Source: Gammaproteobacteria bacterium (GTDB lineage Bacteria > Pseudomonadota > Gammaproteobacteria > Chromatiales > Chromatiaceae). From it: 10,596 nt of DNA. Within the stretch, counting starts at the first letter, position 1. Each line of letters starts with the position of its first letter. The stretch covers positions 1 through 10,596 of the forward strand of contig JAUVEG010000023.1 in NCBI GenBank assembly GCA_030594925.1, in the 5' to 3' direction. Below, piece after piece: positions 5,810-10,596 of the stretch. Under the pieces are notes generated by a model that saw nothing but the letters and a program-made list of their open reading frames with translations, did not search any database and was not told where the DNA came from. The translations under genes were made by a program, and so were the position numbers.

Positions 5810-6898
5810 TCAATCACGCGCAGCATCAAATGCGTAGGGTGCGGGGTCTATCTCTGTTTCTCTTCCGAGCACCAGATCTGCGACCAGTTTTGCCGATGCA
5901 GGCGCCAGCACAACGCCGTTGCGGTAGTGTCCGGCATTGATGAAGAGATTCTCGTATTCGGGGTGTCTGCCGATGTAGGGTATGCCGCGCGGGGAGCCCG
6001 GACGCAGTCCGGCCCAGTGATGTTCTATCGGGTAGTCGGCTAGTTGGGGATAAAGGTCGATAGCGCATTGATGCAGCAGTTCGGCTGCCTCCCGGGTGGT
6101 CTCCTTGATAAATCCGCTATGTTCGATAGTGCTGCCAAACAACACCCGGCCATCCTTGCGCGGCACCGTGTAGTGGCTGTCCCACAGGGTGATGCGTTTG
6201 ACACTGCCGGGCTTTGTTTTGAACAGCAGCATTTGTCCGAGTACCGGCTCAATCTTCGGCTGCGGCATGACATCGCGCAGCATTTCACCCGCCCAGGCGC
6301 CGCTGCAGATGATGATTTTGTCGGCAGAGAAGTTCCGCTCAGCTGTTTTTACAGCAGTGATGTTCGCCCCTTTATGTTCAAATCCTGTGACCGAAGTATG
6401 CAGTATAAAATGAGCGCCAAGGCTTTCAAGTTCCCTGTGCAGCGCTTTCATGAAACGCGGGTTTCTGACCTGGGCAACCTGTGGGAGCCATAGCCCCTCT
6501 TCAACCGGGCTCTTCAGTGTTGTTTCGATGTCATGCATCTGCTGTCTGTCGACTTGCTGTAGATCGACCTGCCACTGCTGTGCCCAGCTCACTGCCGTCC
6601 GGGTTTCATCAGGCGCAAGAATCAGCAGCCCGCTGTTGAGATATTCAGGATCGATGCCTGTATTTTCAGCGAGTTGTGCTGCCAGTGCGGGGTAGGCCTT
6701 CTGGCTGCTGCTTGCAAGTAGATTCACTGCATCAGCATAGCGCCATGGATAGAGAGGGGAGATGATGCCGCCGCCGGCCCATGAGGATTCCCGACCGGTT
6801 TGCCGGCGTTCGATGAGCGTAACCTGCGCACCCGCGAGCAGCAGTTCGCGTGCGCTCATCATGCCGCTGATGCCTGCGCCTATCACGATGATGTGCAT
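5810..6898 (-). CDS. thiO: Glycine oxidase ThiO (FAD-dependent, thiamine biosynthesis)
   Basis: ThiO oxidises glycine to iminoglycine (dehydroglycine), which feeds formation of the thiazole ring of thiamine in the cytosol. The 362-residue length is normal for the D-amino-acid-oxidase-like family. The N-terminus has the FAD-binding Rossmann motif VIGAGISG (residues 5-12), with Glu30 at the end of the second strand for the adenosine ribose. WAGGGIISPLYPW follows near residue 40. The C-terminal part has GLRPGSPRGIPYIG and the family hallmark GHYRNGVVLAPASAKL. The ATG at 6898 starts directly at the Rossmann strand and lies 5 bp after the ispH stop codon. It has only a poor Shine-Dalgarno sequence (GGGTAACGC), so translation coupled to ispH is likely. 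No thiS/thiG partners are in the window. It is the last gene of the leftward operon. Confidence 0.93.
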   Translation of the reverse strand: MHIIVIGAGISGMMSARELLLAGAQVTLIERRQTGRESSWAGGGIISPLYPWRYADAVNLLASSSQKAYPALAAQLAENTGIDPEYLNSGLLILAPDETRTAVSWAQQWQVDLQQVDRQQMHDIETTLKSPVEEGLWLPQVAQVRNPRFMKALHRELESLGAHFILHTSVTGFEHKGANITAVKTAERNFSADKIIICSGAWAGEMLRDVMPQPKIEPVLGQMLLFKTKPGSVKRITLWDSHYTVPRKDGRVLFGSTIEHSGFIKETTREAAELLHQCAIDLYPQLADYPIEHHWAGLRPGSPRGIPYIGRHPEYENLFINAGHYRNGVVLAPASAKLVADLVLGRETEIDPAPYAFDAARD

Positions 6899-6903
6899 CT
6901 GCG

Positions 6904-7875
6904 TTACCCGGTCTCTTTTGATGCTTGCTGCTCTGCCATGAGACGCAGGTTTTTAGGCAGTACAAAGACGATGTCCTCCCTGACGCCCATGTTGTCTTCA
7001 GCAGCCTTCGCTCCAAGTGACTGCAGGCGTTCGATGACGTCGGAGACCACCACTTCCGGTGCCGAGGCTCCGGCTGTAACGCCGATCACGTCGACACCGT
7101 GCAGCCATTTGGAGTCGATGTCATCGGCGCCATCGATGAGATAGGAGGTTCTTCCCTGTTTCTCCGCCAGTTCACGCAGCCGGTTGGAGTTGGAACTGTT
7201 GGGAGAGCCGACAACCAGGATCAGATCGCATTCAGCGGCAAGCTCCTTGACGGCATCCTGCCGGTTTTGTGTGGCATAGCAGATGTCATCCTTCTTCTGC
7301 CCGGTAATATTCGGAAAGCGTTTTCGCAGTGCAGCGATAACCTCTGCAGTATCATCGATCGAGAGGGTTGTCTGGGTGACGTAAGCGATTTTATGCGGGT
7401 TTTTAATATTCAGTTTTGCGACGTCTTCAGGGGTCTCGATCAGCAGCATCTCCCCCTCCATTTGCTGGCATCGATACTGTCCCATGGTGCCCTCGACTTC
7501 GGGGTGTCCCTTGTGTCCGATAAGCACCACCGAATCGCCATTTCTGCAGTGACGCAGCACCTCCATGTGAACCTTGGTGACCAGCGGGCAGGTGGCGTCG
7601 AAAATCTGTAACTCGCGGACCTCCGCTTCATCCTTGACATCCTGGGAGACGCCGTGGGCGGAGAAGATCACCGTCTGTCCGTCCGGGATATCATCGAGGC
7701 TGTCGACAAAAATCGCCCCCCGTTCCCTGAGGCTTTCGACGACAAATCGGTTATGCACGACTTCATGACGCACATAGATGGGCGGTCCGATCAGATCAAG
7801 CGCTGTTTCGACAATCTCGATGGCGCGATCCACCCCGGCACAGAACCCACGGGGATTGGCAAGCAGCAGTTTCAT
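6904..7875 (-). CDS. ispH: 4-hydroxy-3-methylbut-2-enyl diphosphate reductase IspH
   Basis: IspH is the last enzyme of the MEP pathway, reducing HMBPP to IPP and DMAPP with an iron-sulfur cluster. With the start at 7875 the protein is 323 residues. Its functional residues fall on or next to E. coli numbering: cluster cysteines Cys12, Cys96 and Cys199 (197 in E. coli), His41, His74, His124, Glu126 and Thr167. Motifs are [43 protein letters not shown] and PNSSNSNRL. An alternative ATG at 7884 would add Met-Asp-Thr. The 7875 start is preferred for the residue match and because its ATGA overlaps the adenosyltransferase stop by 4 bp, a classic translational-coupling junction. It is an essential gene in bacteria that rely on the MEP pathway, here placed third in a riboswitch-led operon. 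Confidence 0.97.
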   Translation of the reverse strand: MKLLLANPRGFCAGVDRAIEIVETALDLIGPPIYVRHEVVHNRFVVESLRERGAIFVDSLDDIPDGQTVIFSAHGVSQDVKDEAEVRELQIFDATCPLVTKVHMEVLRHCRNGDSVVLIGHKGHPEVEGTMGQYRCQQMEGEMLLIETPEDVAKLNIKNPHKIAYVTQTTLSIDDTAEVIAALRKRFPNITGQKKDDICYATQNRQDAVKELAAECDLILVVGSPNSSNSNRLRELAEKQGRTSYLIDGADDIDSKWLHGVDVIGVTAGASAPEVVVSDVIERLQSLGAKAAEDNMGVREDIVFVLPKNLRLMAEQQASKETG

Positions 7876-8408
7876 GGTATCCATTTTGTTTCAGGCTCTC
7901 CCTGCTGCCGGTTCAGATGTCGAGCCAGCACAAACAGCAGATCAGAGAGGCGATTAAGATAGCGTAACAGCAGAGAGTTTACCTCTTCCTGCCGGGCAAG
8001 GTGTAATACCTCGCACTCAACACGACGGCACAGGCTGCGGGCATGATGCAGTGTGGCGCCGGCAACCGAGCCTCCGGGAAGGATGAAATGCGTCATGCGT
8101 GGCAATGCGGCATCGTAGTGATCGATCATCTTTTCCACTGCCAGCAGATGCTCTTCCATGATGTGGGTCTCTTTCGCCAGCGCGAGCTCTGCACCGGCAA
8201 TAAAGAGTTGTTTCTGGATGCTCTCAATCTGCTGCTTCAGTATGGGATCACTCAATGGCGAGCAGACAACCCCCAGCACGGCATTGAGCTCATCCAGGGC
8301 GCCCATGGCCACAAAACGTTGATCTGTTTTTGAACGGCGTTCGCCATTGGCGAGCCCGCTGCTTCCCCGGTCGCCGGTGCGGGTATAGATGCGTGATTTT
8401 TTGGTCAA
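7872..8408 (-). CDS. pduO: PduO-type cob(I)alamin adenosyltransferase
   Basis: This enzyme transfers the adenosyl group of ATP to cob(I)alamin, making coenzyme B12 in the cytosol. The 178-residue protein has the N-terminal ATP loop [13 protein letters not shown] (residues 7-19). It also has [18 protein letters not shown] (29-46), the FILPGGS block, [11 protein letters not shown], and the final [14 protein letters not shown] helix. The position after RRVE is Cys, where most family members have Arg (RRAER). The start is a TTG at 8408-8406, the only start that keeps the whole ATP loop. It overlaps the btuB stop as TTGA and has GGTGA five bases upstream. The first in-frame Met is residue 35, far inside the domain. 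The gene ends with an ATGA overlap into ispH. Pairing with btuB points to corrinoid salvage. Confidence 0.92.
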   Translation of the reverse strand: MTKKSRIYTRTGDRGSSGLANGERRSKTDQRFVAMGALDELNAVLGVVCSPLSDPILKQQIESIQKQLFIAGAELALAKETHIMEEHLLAVEKMIDHYDAALPRMTHFILPGGSVAGATLHHARSLCRRVECEVLHLARQEEVNSLLLRYLNRLSDLLFVLARHLNRQQGEPETKWIP

Positions 8409-10264
8409 ATTTTCACCTTGATGCCGATAAAAGCCCCGAATCCCGTGCCTGCATAGCCGTGGACCGGCTGATACTCCTTGTCGGTCAAATTGATGATTTT
8501 CCCCTCGAGCAGCCAGCGGTCATTGAGTTGGTAGCTGCCGGCAAGATCGATGGTAGTGTAGCTTCCGAGCATGGTGCGTGTAGTAGGATAAACGCCGCGA
8601 ATGGTATCGTCACGATTGCCCACATAGTGCATGATGCCGGAGAGCGAGATTCTCTCTACCGGGTCGTAGTTGAGAGTCAGGCTCGCTTCGTTTTTTGGGC
8701 GGCGCAGCAATGGTTCGCCCTCGCTATCTTCCGTATCCATCCAGGTGTAGTCCAGGCGTACATTGAAAGCATCGTTGAAACGGTAGCTGGCAAAGCTCTC
8801 GACGCCTTTTGTCGTCACATCCGGGACATTGAAGTATTTGAAAGTGGTGTTGTTGAAATCGATCAGGTTGTCCAGCTTGTTGTAAAAGAGGGTGGCGCCC
8901 AGTGAGAGGTTGTTGTTCAGAAACTGTTGCTCAAAACCAATCTCAGTCCCGCGGCTTTTCTCGGCTTCAAGATCCGGATTCCCTGAAAATTCATCATACA
9001 GCTGAAACAGGGAGGGGGCATTGAAAGCCGTGCCGTAGCTGGCTTTGATTCTGGTATTGCTCTGCTCGATGAGGTAGACGGGAGCGATGCGCCAGGTGGT
9101 CTCGCCGCCAAAACCGGTGTGCTCATCATGACGTACGCCAATGGTGCCGAAGAGGTTATCAAAAAAAGTGAACTGATCCTGCAGGTAGAACGATCTGGTG
9201 GTTGCCTGATGATCGCTGGCGGAAAAATCCGAGGAGGCCATCGCCTTCTCCTGTTCCCATTTGAATCCGGCGGTCAGTGTATGGTTGTCCAGAAAGTAGA
9301 AGTCATTGCGCCACTCCGCCTCATTGCGCTTGCTGTCGAAATAGGTGGAGGAGGGGAGTCCGAAGAAGTCATAGAGAGTGTCTCTGGTGCTGCTGCTGCG
9401 GTTGAACAACAGACGGCTGCTCCATTGTCCATCGAGCAGGCGCGCCTCGGCGGCGGTATGTATAAACCAGCTCTGCAGATCTGTTTCCGGAATCAGAGAT
9501 TCATCTGCACTGGCGTCAAATTCGGTATGCGAATCGATAAACTGTCCACTCAACTCGAATTTCAGATTTTCAACGGGGTGGAATTCAGTACTGGCAGTCA
9601 GGGTGGTGTTGTGATAGCCGTCGTCATCGACAGGAGAGAACTGATAATCCGGTGCGCTGACGGTCTCGCCATCAGTGTCGATATTTGCCAGCGACAGCAT
9701 ATAAGTGGCTTTCCGGTTTCCGCCGTAGATGGTTGCCGCCTGTTTGAAGGTGTTGTGACTGCCGCCTGCAAGCTCGATCGAGCCGCTTATAGGGCCGCCC
9801 GCAGTGCTCCCTTTTCTGGTGATAATGTTGATGACGCCGCCAATGGCGTCGGAGCCGTAGAGCGTACTCTGGGGTCCCCGCACAACCTCGATGCGTTCGA
9901 TGGCATCAGTCATGAGGTTGGAAAAATCAAAGGCGCCGTTTGGCGTGGTGGTGTCATTGATCTTGACGCCATCAATCATCACCAGAACATGATTTGAGTT
10001 TGTGCCGCGAATAAACAGCGATGTCGGCTGTCCGGTGCCGCCGTTGCTGGCGACATGCACTCCGGGAACCTGACGCAGCGCTTCGGCAACGGTCTGGTAT
10101 TGACGGCGCTCGATTTCGTCGCGCGTAATGACCGTGGTCGATGGCGCTGTCTCTAGTAGAGGGGTTTCGTTGCCTGTCGCGGTGATGACGATGACCATTT
10201 CATCTTCAGCCGGGATGGCTGCGCCTGATGCTGCCAGCAGCAACAGTGGGATGGTTGATTTCAT
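8405..10264 (-). CDS. btuB: TonB-dependent vitamin B12 outer-membrane receptor BtuB
   Basis: BtuB takes up cobalamin across the outer membrane using TonB energy. The 619-residue protein (E. coli BtuB is 614) begins with a signal peptide, KSTIPLLLLAASG, with a likely cleavage after AIPA at residue 19. A TonB-box-like stretch (DEMVIVITATG) follows. Next comes a plug domain with ITRDEIERRQYQTVAEALRQ, SLFIRGTNSNHVLVMIDGVK, ERIEVVRGPQSTLYGSDAIG and GVINIITRKG, then a ~22-strand barrel. It ends in IGIKVKI, without the terminal aromatic residue common in outer-membrane barrels. The ATG at 10264 is chosen because the signal peptide starts there; a GTG at 10297 is in frame but lies in the leader hairpin. 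AAAGGT precedes the start by 9 bases. A cobalamin riboswitch lies directly upstream, which supports B12 as the substrate. Confidence 0.94.
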   Translation of the reverse strand: MKSTIPLLLLAASGAAIPAEDEMVIVITATGNETPLLETAPSTTVITRDEIERRQYQTVAEALRQVPGVHVASNGGTGQPTSLFIRGTNSNHVLVMIDGVKINDTTTPNGAFDFSNLMTDAIERIEVVRGPQSTLYGSDAIGGVINIITRKGSTAGGPISGSIELAGGSHNTFKQAATIYGGNRKATYMLSLANIDTDGETVSAPDYQFSPVDDDGYHNTTLTASTEFHPVENLKFELSGQFIDSHTEFDASADESLIPETDLQSWFIHTAAEARLLDGQWSSRLLFNRSSSTRDTLYDFFGLPSSTYFDSKRNEAEWRNDFYFLDNHTLTAGFKWEQEKAMASSDFSASDHQATTRSFYLQDQFTFFDNLFGTIGVRHDEHTGFGGETTWRIAPVYLIEQSNTRIKASYGTAFNAPSLFQLYDEFSGNPDLEAEKSRGTEIGFEQQFLNNNLSLGATLFYNKLDNLIDFNNTTFKYFNVPDVTTKGVESFASYRFNDAFNVRLDYTWMDTEDSEGEPLLRRPKNEASLTLNYDPVERISLSGIMHYVGNRDDTIRGVYPTTRTMLGSYTTIDLAGSYQLNDRWLLEGKIINLTDKEYQPVHGYAGTGFGAFIGIKVKI

Positions 10265-10282
10265 GATGGTTGTACCTTTAGG

Positions 10283-10299
10283 GAGTGCCCGCCGCACTC
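10283..10299 (-). promoter_or_regulatory. Leader hairpin next to the btuB ribosome binding site
   Basis: GAGTGC (10299-10294 on the minus strand), loop GGCGG and GCACTC (10288-10283) form a perfect 6-bp GC-rich hairpin, followed within four bases by the AAAGGT Shine-Dalgarno sequence. There is no U-tract after it, so it does not look like an intrinsic terminator. It may be part of the riboswitch expression platform acting on translation initiation. Confidence 0.45.
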
Positions 10300-10344
10300 G
10301 AGAAACACAGCCAACATAGGAGTCGTGGAGAATCCCTGGTTGAC

Positions 10345-10482
10345 TACCTGCATGCAGAGCCGGTCCCCGGACTTACAGTGAATTGCTGAAGGCGCTCACT
10401 GATTACCGTTGCGGGGGCAGTGTCGGAATTGCACCGACTTCCCGATTATCCAGGCAGGAGTCACTCCTGCCCGGCACTCTGA
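10345..10482 (-). promoter_or_regulatory. Cobalamin (B12) riboswitch ahead of the btuB operon
   Basis: On the minus strand the leader contains the hallmark cobalamin aptamer core: GTGCC near 10476, GGATAATCGGGAAGTCGGTG, then CACTGCCCCCGCAACGGTAA, ending near 10403. CAGTGA and TCACTG pair around a loop, and GTCCGGGGACCGGC at the 3' side is the B12-box region. A perfect hairpin, GGCAGGAGT/ACTCCTGCC, at 10453-10471 forms one of the aptamer arms. Edges are approximate. It lies about 80 bases upstream of the btuB start. In this RNA class, adenosylcobalamin binding usually lowers expression. No U-tract terminator is seen before btuB, so control is probably at translation through the ribosome binding site, with possible Rho-dependent effects on downstream genes. 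Confidence 0.93.
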
Positions 10483-10491
10483 AGCGTAGTG

Positions 10492-10520
10492 ACCTTAAAG
10501 GATTGCTAATCCCGGGTCAA
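10492..10520 (-). promoter_or_regulatory. Tentative promoter for the riboswitch-btuB operon
   Basis: TTGACC (10520-10515 on the minus strand) is a good -35 element. Seventeen bases later TAAGGT (10497-10492) is a poor -10 match. Its position, about 10 bases before the riboswitch starts, is right for a transcript that carries the whole aptamer. The position argues for it more than the sequence does. Confidence 0.35.
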
Positions 10521-10546
10521 ATAATGAGTGTCATCAAATTTTTTAC

Positions 10547-10580
10547 CACGAAAGTCACGAAATGCACGAAAAGAGACGAA
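10547..10580. repeat. Short phased CACGAA repeats at the window's right edge
   Basis: CACGAA occurs at 10547, 10556 and 10565 at an exact 9-base period, followed by GACGAA at 10575. Stretches built from ACCACGAA-x3-CACGAA units are, from memory, common dispersed intergenic repeats in environmental proteobacteria. The stretch may continue beyond the window. The bases between this and the riboswitch (10483-10546) show only the tentative promoter. Confidence 0.5.
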
Positions 10581-10596
10581 ATTGTTGTGACAGATG

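Noticed and set aside
9119..9997. 292-residue plus-strand open frame opposite btuB
   Set aside because: It is the antisense shadow of a clear BtuB plug and barrel sequence, with no family resemblance and no promoter or ribosome binding site.
10265..10297. GTG start at 10297 extending BtuB by 11 residues
   Set aside because: It would put charged residues before a well-formed signal peptide, and the GTG lies inside the GAGTGC hairpin. The ATG at 10264 has AAAGGT upstream.
10340..10482. Leader hairpins as an intrinsic terminator or a new RNA class
   Set aside because: The core matches the cobalamin aptamer consensus closely, and no U-tract follows any of the hairpins.

Overview
The window looks like a piece of gammaproteobacterial chromosome. 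The best evidence is the close resemblance of Der, IspH, ThiO, the YbbO-like dehydrogenase and BtuB to gammaproteobacterial proteins, moderate GC, and intergenic gaps filled with short palindromic dispersed repeats. A free-living or symbiotic sulfur-oxidiser-like lineage is only a guess. I see no phage, plasmid, transposase, CRISPR, tRNA or rRNA signal.

Layout, left to right. The 3' end of der (ribosome-assembly GTPase) runs rightward and meets a leftward YbbO-like short-chain dehydrogenase; their stop codons overlap by 4 bp. Divergent from the dehydrogenase is moaA (molybdopterin step 1), complete with both cysteine clusters and the C-terminal GG. A spacer with a hairpin repeat leads to a small NTF2-like protein. 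A 433-bp non-coding stretch follows, holding a nested palindromic repeat and then a promoter overlapped by an 18-bp dyad. This promoter precedes a 10-helix membrane protein (TDT/SLAC1-like shape, possibly TsoY family) that ends in a cysteine-rich tail.

Next is a leftward peroxiredoxin of the BCP/PrxQ family. It is bracketed by two inverted copies of a ~180-bp repeat element. The rest of the window is one tightly packed leftward operon: cobalamin riboswitch, btuB (outer-membrane B12 receptor), PduO-type cobalamin adenosyltransferase, ispH, thiO. Its junctions are a TTGA overlap, an ATGA overlap and a 5-bp gap.

How the genes work together. BtuB imports corrinoid and the adenosyltransferase converts it to adenosylcobalamin, the usual ligand of this riboswitch class, so these two genes form a feedback unit. 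IspH (isoprenoid precursors) and ThiO (thiamine thiazole) follow with no room for a normal promoter between genes. The window therefore raises the question of whether these housekeeping genes fall under B12 control.

I did not find a convincing new multi-gene system. The most interesting unexplained items are the inverted repeat pair around bcp, the nested palindrome at 3105-3272, the B12-led operon carrying ispH, and the membrane protein with its CGSC tail and operator-like dyad.
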